Below, in pieces: positions 55,733-64,000 of a stretch of DNA of 64,000 bases. The position numbers and the translations under genes are program-made. The notes under the pieces are model-generated. The model had not been told where the DNA came from. It searched no databases and saw only the letters and a list, made by a program, of their open reading frames with translations. Source of the DNA: Euptelea pleiosperma (taxonomy: Eukaryota > Streptophyta > Magnoliopsida > Ranunculales > Eupteleaceae); assembly GCA_035048495.1 (NCBI GenBank), contig CM068541.1, positions 12,407,929-12,471,928 on the forward strand, in the 5' to 3' direction. The first letter of the stretch is position 1; every line of letters begins with the position of its first letter.

Positions 55733-56341
55733 TTATCTGACAGCACAAGCAACAGCATAAGCCCATGACCTGAGATGCTTCTTCATGGCCATGCCATCAC
55801 TTAATGGAGGCATCTTGCATCCAGATCCAAGAGATGGGTTTCCTGATCTCTGAAGCCTGGGAACCATGGGGACCACTCTGCCATCCAAATCAATGTCTCC
55901 ATAACAAAAGTCAAAACTTCTGAACCTTTCAACCTCACTGGACTGTTTCTGCTTTCTTTGATCATTTCCTCTTCTTTTTGTTCCATACTTGTGTCTCCTT
56001 CTCTCTCTTCCCCTCCTCTGTTCCTTCTTCACCAACTCTGGAGTTTCCAGTGCTCCCATTGTGACTGGCTTCATAAGCTGCAGTTTAGATTCCAATTCTA
56101 TGCTTGTTTGAACCTGATTCTTAGTATCTGAGGCTTGAACTTGCTCTGGTTGAGGAATTGGAATGATGGGTATCTTTTGGTTTGATCTGGGACTGGGAGA
56201 GTCTTGGAGATGGGATTGAGTGGTCTTTCCATCGCTACAGCAAGGAGGAGGAGGAGGAGGAGGAGGTGGTGGTGGTACTGAGAAGATGTTGGAGAAGAAC
56301 CAGAGACAATCTAAGCTTTCTATGATCTTTTGATCTTCCAT
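55733..56341 (-). CDS. Uncharacterised plant protein, 202 aa, proline run and basic patch
   Basis: A single-exon ORF. The N terminus (MEDQKIIESLDCLWFFSNIF) is followed by an 11-proline stretch at about residues 23-33, a Gln/Ser-rich spacer, and a basic patch at about 110-130 (RRGRERRRHKYGTKRR) that could be a nuclear signal. The ordered-looking C-terminal half contains FRSFDFCYGDIDLDGR and the ending MPPLSDGMAMKKHLRSWAYA. The C terminus reads as a conserved motif that I associate with small uncharacterised angiosperm proteins, but I cannot name the family. The Met at 56341 is the first in frame. The gene is tail-to-tail with the DnaJ-ferredoxin gene, about 540 bp apart. The long frame, biased composition and absence of repeats support a real gene. 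Confidence 0.75.
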   Translation of the reverse strand: MEDQKIIESLDCLWFFSNIFSVPPPPPPPPPPPCCSDGKTTQSHLQDSPSPRSNQKIPIIPIPQPEQVQASDTKNQVQTSIELESKLQLMKPVTMGALETPELVKKEQRRGRERRRHKYGTKRRGNDQRKQKQSSEVERFRSFDFCYGDIDLDGRVVPMVPRLQRSGNPSLGSGCKMPPLSDGMAMKKHLRSWAYAVACAVR

Positions 56342-56718
56342 TAAAGATCAAGGAAGAACGTAAGAGGAACAAGAAAAAAGTCTGAGAAGAGGACGGGAAG
56401 CCAAGAACTTCGAAAGTAGCTACGGCTGTTTGCCGTAAGAGTCCAAAAAGAAAGAATAACCTATTAAACTCTTTCCGTTCTGTGTAATGACCACAATAAC
56501 CCTACAATGTACTGTTATTAAGCCCTGTTTGTGGAGGGTGTTTAGGTCATTATGGAAACAATCGACGCGCAGCAACCAATGGGCCGCTGCTCCTAGATTT
56601 AAGGTTTGGGCTTTTTCGTAATCCCTCCTTGAAAAATATTGCTAATTATTGAAGCCCCTTTTGTACTTTGAAATATGTGAGACATTCCTTAAACTTCAAT
56701 CAATGAAGCCCCGTCTAC
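56342..56718. other. Upstream region of the 202-aa gene
   Basis: 56345-56400 is purine-rich on the plus strand, a plausible leader. No firm TATA box. Nothing else recognised before the MITE at 56719. Confidence 0.4.
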
Positions 56719-57127
56719 GAGTAAAACTTATGTCACAACCAAATCCACACTAAGAGCCACGTGGCACACTCTTAGTGGACACTGACCGTATGGATATTTG
56801 GCCAGTCCCTCGGTGGACATGCAAACCAAAATCAGCCTAATTAATGAATTCTAAGCGTTGGATTGAAGTTATGCAAACCAAAATCAGCCTTATTAGTGAA
56901 TTTTAAGCGTTGGATTGAAGTTATTTTCATGGGTTGATTTAAACCGTAGGAATGTGAGCATTATTGAGCGTTTTTTGGGTGCAAAGATCTAAAGGTTGTA
57001 AATTGGTAATCATACTGATTTTTGGGTTGCAGGTCCACCGAGGGACTGGTCAAACATACATACGGTCAGTGTCCACTAAGAGTGTGCCACATGGCTCTTA
57101 TTGTGGGTTGTGACAGAAGTTTTACTC
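56719..57127. repeat. Foldback MITE, GAGTAAAAC ends
   Basis: Flanks are CCCGTCTAC / CCAGTCTAC (8 of 9). Ends GAGTAAAACTTATGTCACAA and TGTGACAGAAGTTTTACTC. The left arm carries a ~50-bp internal direct duplication (tgcaaaccaaaatcagcct, twice). Confidence 0.88.
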
Positions 57128-57419
57128 CCAGTCTACTATCTGTTCATTGATATCTTCTTTTTATAAAGCAACTTCGATTTTTGAATAATCCACATCACTA
57201 ATGATTCTATTGTAACAAAAGATTTTCTTTTTACGTGGAAAAGGTCCATATCAATAATTATGATATTAGGTAAGACATTTCTTCGATATATTGTTCATTC
57301 GTAACGTAACATTTTCTTTGCCCATCCGCCTTCAGAATTTTTTTTTTTCTAAAAAGAGATACTATTTCACGAATCGAGTCATAGGTATCTAATGCTCGCA
57401 AGCAACCCTTATATGCAAC

Positions 57420-58190
57420 TCTAAAAAAGACAAGAAACAAATATTTTTAACGGAAACTTTCTAAAAGGAAAAAAAACTTTAATCTATTTATAAAAACAAG
57501 ATGAAATTCTGACAATTCCAAAGAAAGTAACTAAACGCCGTTTTAAATGGCGTTTCTCCCTGATAGAATGACAAACGCCCTTTTAAAGGACGTTTGTACA
57601 TGACAGACGCCCTTTAGAAGGGCGTCTCCCATAGAGGAGTAAAGCTTTTGTCCCAATATAAGCCAAGTGGCACACTCTTAGTGGACATTGACCATATGGA
57701 TGTTTGATCAGTCCCTTGATGGACTTGCAGTCCAAAAATCATCCTGATTAGTAATTTACAACCTTTGGAACTTTGCACTCAAATAATGGTCAAATTCTAA
57801 CGATTAAAATCAACCCATGAAAATAAGTTCAATCCAACGCTTATAAACCACTAATCATGTTTCTTTTTTGATGTGTAGGTCCACCTAGTGATTTGCCAAA
57901 CATCCATATGGTCATCGTCCGATAAGAGTGTGCCATGTGGCTCGTATCGGGACAAAAGTTTTAAAGGGCGTTTGTCAGCATTTTCAGCTTTTGTCATGAG
58001 AAACAATCAATCTTTTCACCTTTTATATTTGTCAGGGAGAAACGCCATTTGAAAGGGCGTTTAGTTACTTTTTTGGGAATGTCAGAAATTTATTTTTGTT
58101 TTTGTAAATAGATTAAAGTTTATTTTCTTTTTTGAAATTTTCCATATTTTTAATTCAAAAGTATGGTTTTCAAGGAATTTTTTCTCATCT
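57420..58190. repeat. Large palindrome of AAACGCC-GGCGTTT words
   Basis: The left arm (aaaactttaatctatttata, agtaactaaacgccg) and right arm (ggcgtttagttactttttt, taaatagattaaagttt) are inverted. The left side holds three small palindromes in a row: aaacgccgttttaaatggcg, aaacgcccttttaaaggacg and gacgccctttagaagggcgt. A foldback MITE (57637-57965) sits at the centre. Confidence 0.75.
57637..57965. repeat. Foldback MITE nested in the palindrome
   Basis: Left end GAGTAAAGCTTTTGTCCCAA, right end GGGACAAAAGTTTTA. Inner arms carry family words. The right terminus is degenerate and no target duplication was resolved. Confidence 0.65.
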
Positions 58191-58224
58191 TTTGTAGGGT
58201 TGCATCTTTGCAATTCTATTAAGC

Positions 58225-58400
58225 ATGGTTAAAAATCTCGGGATCCGAGGCTGGATCGGTGGGCTCCGATCCTGATCCAGAACCTCATCTTGCCCGAGAC
58301 AAAGTAGGACTCCTTTGTGAAACAGTGATCTAGGGGCGTGGCAGAGCCTGGTTTGGATCAGATCAGTGGCTCCGATCCGGATCGCCTGATCCAGAACAGG
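58225..58400. repeat. GGATC-word repeat, plus orientation
   Basis: Begins catggttaaaaatctcggga and repeats ggatcggtgggctccgatcc, gatccagaac and ccgatccggatcgcctgatc. A related, inverted copy lies at 59465-59695. Confidence 0.55.
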
Positions 58401-59034
58401 ATAGGCATAGACTTTGAGGGTTACTTGCCAGCATTTCTCGGGAAAAAAAAACTACTATTTTTTCTTGTGCGATATTACTGGGAGTTTTGACTTAGTATTC
58501 CTCTTTGTGCAAATTAGTATTGACTGACTGCATGTTTCATTTCTGCATAAGCTAGAGGGGGTCAAACTAATTATCTGTGTTTTCAAGGGTTGTATAACTA
58601 AAATGCCCTTGAAGTTTAAAATGTGGAGTGAGAGTGTGACTCGGTGTGAGTGGCAGTTTTGTAAATCTAACAGAGAAGAGGGATATCAGCCAACGGTCAG
58701 AAAGAACGTGGGTAATTATATCTGGTTGGCTCTTTCTTTGCTGAAATGATTTCTCAGTCACGAGTGTTTTGTTTTGGAACTTTTGGTTGTCAATAATCAA
58801 TATACACTTTTTTGACTTCTCAGCTCCATGAGGATTCCTTTTTGCTTTTATTGGCACAATGCTGTCTACTTAAAGTTGCTGAGTCCCATTTTCTTCTGTA
58901 GACCCTAGACCCCACACCATACACGTGTCATTGATTTGATTTGATTCTTCAATCGGATTTGTGGCATAGCCAAGTAAAATTTTGAAGCAGGCAAAGCAGT
59001 GGCCAATCACACCGCGCCACAATCCGTTGATGCT
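58401..59034. other. No gene recognised
   Basis: The minus-strand ORF 58567-58857 (96 aa) has no recognisable domain. No repeat was found. Confidence 0.4.
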
Positions 59035-59043
59035 TTTAAACAA

Positions 59044-59439
59044 TGGTCGGGCTCAAGGACCGGCCTTTTTTGATCGGCTCCAGTTACAAGACACAATATG
59101 AGCCGCGTGGCACACTCTTAGACGTCCCTGAGCATATGGATTTTTGGCCAATCCCTAGGTGGACCTACATACCAAAAATCAGCTTGATTAGTGATTTCAA
59201 ACCTTTGGATCTTTGTACCTCAAATATTGCTCAAATTCTCACAGTTGAGATCAACCCATTAAAATAAGTCCAATCCAATGCTTAGAAATCACTAATCAGG
59301 CTGATTTTTGGTTTGTAGGTCCACCTAGGTATTGGCCTAACATCCATACGGTCAGAGTCCTCTAAGACAGTGACACGTGGCTCATATTGTGTCCTGCAAT
59401 AGGAGCCAGTCAAAAAAGGCGGTCCCTGGAGCCTGAGCC
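59044..59439. repeat. Foldback MITE with TGGTCGGGCTC ends
   Basis: Exact 9-bp duplication TTTAAACAA (59035-59043, 59440-59448). Ends tggtcgggctcaaggaccgg and ggtccctggagcctgagcc. Inner arms are standard for the family (gtggcacactcttag, cacgtggctcatattgtg). Confidence 0.85.
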
Positions 59440-59464
59440 TTTAAACAAACCCAGAAATGCTTTT

Positions 59465-59695
59465 GAACCATGGTTCAAAGTCTCAGCCGATCCCGGTCTG
59501 GATCGGAGCCAACTAATCCGATCCAAACCAAGCTGAGCCCACCAATCCGATCCAAACCTAGCTCTGTCTCACCCGAGATCTCAGTTTTATAAAGGATTTT
59601 CACATCGTCTCGCCGATCCTATTCTGGATCAGAGAGGATTTTTACATTGTATGGACCAATTCGGATCGGGATCCGAGACCGCCGATCCCATGACT
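59465..59695. repeat. GGATC-word repeat, second copy
   Basis: Begins catggttcaaagtctcagcc and repeats ccgatccaaacc, ggatcgg and gatccgagaccgccgatcc. The ends resemble the CATGGTTTTAAA hAT MITEs, but no 8-bp duplication was resolved. Confidence 0.55.
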
Positions 59696-60042
59696 TCCTT
59701 CCATATTTTGAGCAACGGATTGTGGCACGATGTGATTGGCCACTTCAAAAAATCTGTTTCAAAATTTTTCTCGGCATAGCCCAAATATCAAAATGATCTT
59801 AACCAACTAAAACCAAGAAGGTTTGAATCTTGATGATTGGGAGAAAAGTTTTTGGAGGAACAAGGAGAAAAGTTGACATGTTGCACACGATGGAAGTGGT
59901 TCATTGCCAATGATGGACTTCTGCTCCATGGCATAGTTTTCCTTTTATAGGTAAGATTGCATCGAGTATGAACAAAACCTGACACAAGTATGTACTGTAG
60001 AAATCATGGCTCAATTTAGGGATCACCCTCCGAGGAGTAAAC

Positions 60043-60434
60043 GAGTAAAACTTTGATGACAACGGACCGTCGTCAAGGCCACTGACGGCACACAATACGA
60101 GCCACGTGGCATACTCTTAGAGGACACTGACCATATGGATGTTTTGCCAATCCCTAGCTGGACATACAAACCAAAAATCAGTCTGATTAGTAATTTCAAA
60201 CCTTTGAATCTTTGTACCCAAATAATGGTCAATAATGCTCAAATTCCCACGATTAAAATCAACCCATGAAAGCAACTATAATCCAACGCTTAGAAATCAC
60301 TAATCATGTTGATTTTTAGTTTGTAGGTCCAGCTAGGGATTGGCTAAAAATCTATAAGATCAGTGTTCTCTAAGAATATGTCATGTGGCTCATATTGTGA
60401 GTTGCCATCAGCCTCTGTCATGAAGTTTTACTTG
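60043..60434. repeat. Foldback MITE, GAGTAAAAC ends, nested at the end of another
   Basis: Flanked by GGAGTAAAC on both sides (60034-60042, 60435-60443), exact over 9 bp. It inserted into the terminal repeat of the outer copy. Ends GAGTAAAACTTTGATGACAA and GTCATGAAGTTTTACTTG. Confidence 0.82.
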
Positions 60435-60518
60435 GGAGTAAACCTTCGCTAACAGCTGCAGTCAGCGGTGCCGCTAACTACAGCCAATAGAAGCCGCATG
60501 GTACATTCTTAAGAAGAT

Positions 60519-61099
60519 GAGTAACACTTTTGATGCAGGACATTTAACTAATACTCCCCAAAAGCTACGACTGTTGGTAGCGTGAGCTTAAATTCCCTTA
60601 TTTCATAGGATCTATTTAGGTTCTCGGTAGACACGACCTCTCGTAGACCCATATCACACAGGCCACCCCACTCCGAGTGTGTCCCATATTACATAGGCTG
60701 TCCCACTCGGGCCCGGTGTGAAAATGCCCCTGCATTAACTTCGATGACAAGGCCCTATCATCAAGGCCGATGATAGAAGCCATGTGGCATACTCTTAGAG
60801 GACTCTGACCATATGGATGTTTTTCCAATCCCTATATGGACCTACAAACAAAAAATCAGCTTGATTTATGATTTCAAACCTTTGGATCTTTGTACCTCAA
60901 ATAATGGTCAATAATGCTCAAATTCCACACCGTTAAAGTCAACCCATGAAAACAATTCCAATCCAACTCCTAGAAATCACTAATCGGGCTGATTTTTGGT
61001 TTGTAGGTCCACCTAATGTTGGCCAAACATCATACGGTCAAAGTACTCTAAGAGTGATCCACGTGGCTCATATTGTGCCCTGTCATCAAAGTTTTATTC
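60519..61099. repeat. Foldback MITE, second nested copy, itself holding a small LTR
   Basis: Flanks are TAAGAAGAT / TAAGAGGAC (7 of 9). The left end gagtaacacttt is split by the LTR at 60531-60737 and resumes cgatgacaaggccctatcat. The right end is gtcatcaaagttttattc. Confidence 0.75.
60531..60737 (-). mobile_element. Small solo LTR (~207 bp family)
   Basis: Target duplication ACTTT / ACTTC (60526-60530, 60738-60742). Read on the minus strand it starts TAATGCAGGGGCATTTTCAC and ends AATGTCCTGCATCA. Sisters at 14783 and 39622. Confidence 0.82.
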
Positions 61100-61424
61100 T
61101 AAGAGGACATTAACTGTACGAATGTTTGGCCAATCACTAGGTGGAAGTTGTGGAACTACAAACCAAAAGTAAACCTAATCAATGATTTCTAAGCGTTGGA
61201 TTGAAGTAATTTTCATGCGTTGATTTTAATAGAAGGAATTTGAACATTATTGAGCATTATTTGGGTACAAAGATCCAAAGGCTTTAAATCACTAATCAGG
61301 ATGATTTTGGATACATATGGTCGGTGTCCTCTTAAGAATGTGCCAGGTGACTCATATTGGCTGTACTAAGCGAAGGTTTACTCCTCACATGGGGATGTTG
61401 CTCATCATATCAGTCCATCAGCAA

Positions 61425-61965
61425 GCGGACCACAGTATGAGCCACGTGGTATATTCTTAGAGATTTCTGACCATATGGATGTTTGGCCCGGAAAAATCTA
61501 GTCTGCATAGGAGTATGCAAACATAGCTAGTATCCACCGTTGAATACTCCTTGAAAAGTGTGTTCTTAATTTATAAAATATTTTGTTTTGAAAATATTGA
61601 AATAACTTCAATGGACATCCAATAGCACTGACAATGTTTGCATACTTTTAACTCTGCAAACGTATGCAAACTAGATTTGTCGGCCCAACCCTTGGTGGAC
61701 ATACAGACAAAAAATTAGACTGATTAGTGATTTCTAAGCGTTGGATCATTGTACCCCAAATAACCCCAACTAATGATCAAATACCACGGTTAAAAACCAA
61801 CCCATGAAAACGACTAAGATTAAATGCTTAGAAATCACTAATCAGGCTGATTTTTGGTCTCTAGGTCCACTTAGGGATGATCCAAACATCCATATGGTTA
61901 GTGGTCACTAAAAGTACGCCACATGCCTCGTACTGTGCTCTGCTGCAATGACATTGATGACAGAT
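61425..61965. repeat. Foldback MITE with a nested 'ctagtttgcatac' MITE
   Basis: The left arm (ggaccacagtatgagccacg) and right arm (cctcgtactgtgctctgc) are inverted, with standard inner words. A second inverted element at about 61491-61680 (gaaaaatctagtctgcatag ... gcaaactagatttgtc) interrupts the left arm between two GGCCC. Confidence 0.65.
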
Positions 61966-64000
61966 CCGTCAGCAAAGCTCTCATTCAAACTGCCAGTGAT
62001 TTTTTATTTTTTTTTACTTTTAATTATTTATTGGGCCATGTTACAAGTCTCAAAAGGACATCCACGCTTGGTCTACATCGTTGGATGGTCCTTGAGATAC
62101 AGACATTAGAAGCATTGTGAATGATATATCCAAGACCAGCAATAATTCGACGTGGATTATTTGTCCCAAGCAGCATCAATGTTCAATTTGAGATGATGAC
62201 CAATACTGGGATGATGATTTGAGATGAACAATCACATAGGAGTGCACTGAGCGCGCAAGATGTTCAAAGTGTTTTGAGGCTGTATACTATGAGAAACGTC
62301 ATTTCGAAAGCACCATAGCCTCCACATTAAGGAACTAACATAGGCCAGCATCAACTCTGAATCATCTTCCTCATGGCAGGTGGTTCAAATAACTTTGAGT
62401 AGCCATTGGCGCCAATCTCATTTATTGATGAAGCTTTGCGCATCTAAGAAAGAGAGGGGAGGCAAACCAAACTCGAGCACTGTCAGGACAATGAAAAGGA
62501 GGGCAGGTGGGTCCAATATCATTATATTCATGTGATTATTTCGGGTAGTGAGATTTTTTTACAAATTATCAACATGAAAGGTAATCCAAAAGTTACTTTG
62601 ACAAAGCCAGCTCTACTAGTTAAGTTCAAGCATTGATTGGACTTGATAAATGTTTTACTTTATTAATTGGGTACGTTGCGACGTGCATTGGAAATGGCGG
62701 TTCAAAGATTGTTCATTGTAGAGACTCGATAGAAATATTCAAGCCAAAGTGAAGATTGTTGTATGTGGATTTGGTGTCTCTATAAGGGTTAAGATCCAAC
62801 TGGGTGAGGGGGCAAACCTAGTTTGACGGGACCTGGCCATCCTCCTGTTTGGGGGGTAACGCTCCTGACCTGAATTTTTTGGTAATATCTTTTGAAATAA
62901 TTGTAGAGTTTAATGTTTTGGGTGGGTTTCTTTGTTGGTTTGGGACTAGGGTTTGAGACTTGCTCATATATAGTCCAATGTTTTAAGCTTATTTTGTATA
63001 TATATATATATATATATAGGATATTTTGACACGCCTTATCTTGACGCCTACGCGGGACAAGTGGAGGCTGATATTTGGTCATGAGGATGATCTCGTCATC
63101 CTTAACAACATTAAACTCATTCGACATTTTTAAAGGGTCAAACTCGGCGGACACCTATTTTCACACACAATTTTACAAAAACAAAATCGTGGGGGCCAAT
63201 ATATAAATTAGAAGTTTTGGAATGGGATGATTTTTGGTGAGGATGGTCTCTATGGTGAGGAGATCACCCTCACAAAAATTCAAATCATTCTGATATTCAT
63301 GGCATGGTTTACAATTTGAAGAATTATATATGGACTGTCTATTTTTTACCGTTAACTTGAAACCCACATTTGTAGGGGTGATCTATATGGTGAGGAGATC
63401 ATCCTCACCAAAAAATCAGCCATTGATTTATCTTCCATGTGGGTACACCAAAATTGTGTGTGAAATAGGTGTCCGCTGAGCCTGACCCCTATTATAAAAT
63501 GCTTAAAAATCTTGTTACTATGCTGATTACCTAGGTGGGGCCCATCTAGTAGCGGGTTACGAGTCTTGTGACGCACTGTACATGAGACATCTATATATCA
63601 TCCTCACCAAATATTAAACCCATTTTGACATTTCTACCAAATGCTTAAAAATCATATAATCATGCTGATTTTCTAGGTGGGGCCATCCATTGGCGTGTCG
63701 TGACCCACTGTACATGAGACACCTGTACAGATGTTATGCTTAAGGATGGACATTTTGTGTTTTGACAGCTCGGACTCGACTTTTCTAAATCCAAACTAGC
63801 TATCATACCACAGAGGTGGCCAAGCACTGGTTCACCAATTCAACAGCCGGGTCAATTTGGGGGGATCCACTACATCGCATAATGCCATAATTTTTTCAAA
63901 ATAAATGATTAAAGGGAGCAGTTTGTATGATTTAATCTCCCGCTCAAGTCGACCCGTTCTCCGGTTTTAATAATTGAGAGCAAATTTCTGAATAAAATTC
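61966..64000. other. Intergenic; TA microsatellite and one small MITE
   Basis: (TA)n lies at 62997-63018. 63220-63422 has inverted ends gatgatttttggtgaggatg and catcctcaccaaaaaatcag with an inner inverted pair, a probable MITE. No gene could be supported. The ORF 62789-63154 runs through the TA repeat and is not credible. Confidence 0.5.

Larger units (their letters stand above)
60035..61383. repeat. Foldback MITE containing two others
   Basis: The left end gagtaaac continues after the first inner element as cttcgctaacagctgcag (60444), and the right end is ctgtactaagcgaaggtttactc. Inner elements are 60043-60434 and 60519-61099. Confidence 0.75.

Noticed and set aside
56719..61965. Foldback copies as Tourist or Stowaway MITEs
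   Set aside because: Target duplications are 9-10 bp where resolved, not TA or TWA, so a Mutator-like origin fits better.
62789..63154. 121-codon minus-strand ORF
   Set aside because: It runs through the (TA)n microsatellite (giving YIYIYIYIY) and has no homologous motif.

Overview
This is land-plant nuclear DNA. The evidence is one host gene with eight GT-AG introns, a chloroplast-targeted DnaJ-ferredoxin protein, a fossil insertion of chloroplast 23S rDNA, and dense plant transposons (L1 LINEs, Ty1/copia, FAR1-type MULEs, hAT and MULE MITEs). A large-genome woody plant, perhaps magnoliid-like, is a guess from intron size and repeat style. The species cannot be fixed from the window.

Layout. 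1-25 kb holds a local duplication. Block A (about 872-7400) and block B (about 15310-25240) carry the same series: a non-autonomous LTR element, non-coding sequence, a ~91-bp tandem repeat, a plus-strand GRF zinc-finger ORF, and a convergent minus-strand FAR1/MULE transposase of exactly 679 codons. Block B later gained an L1 LINE, an ultra-short poly-A retroposon and a ~590-bp insertion. Between the blocks lie hAT and MULE MITEs, LTR fragments folded as a hairpin with a SINE-like insert, a plastid 23S rDNA fragment, and the 3' exons of a dead FAR1-like gene. 25-34 kb is repeat DNA: nested foldback MITEs, a LINE fragment, two adjoining minisatellites and a 1.27-kb inverted repeat.

34.2-55.2 kb is one host gene on the plus strand. 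Nine exons (334 codons plus stop) encode a J domain followed by a 4Fe-4S ferredoxin module, of the DJC76/77/82 type. Its introns have swollen to 21 kb by insertion of an LTR element (intron 4), a decayed copia element carrying a hAT insertion (intron 8) and several MITEs. Next to it, on the minus strand, is a single-exon 202-aa protein with a proline run, a basic patch and a conserved-looking C terminus. 56.5-64 kb is again nested palindromic MITEs with no host gene that I can support.

Most interesting are: (1) a GRF-finger gene convergent with a FAR1-type transposase in two copies, an arrangement like mudrA/mudrB; (2) a foldback family with 9-10-bp target duplications whose two arms match each other in each copy while the outer sequence differs between copies; (3) hAT-type MITE families with CAAGG-like ends whose interiors repeat a family-specific short word; (4) retroposons reduced to about 10 nt plus a poly-A tail.
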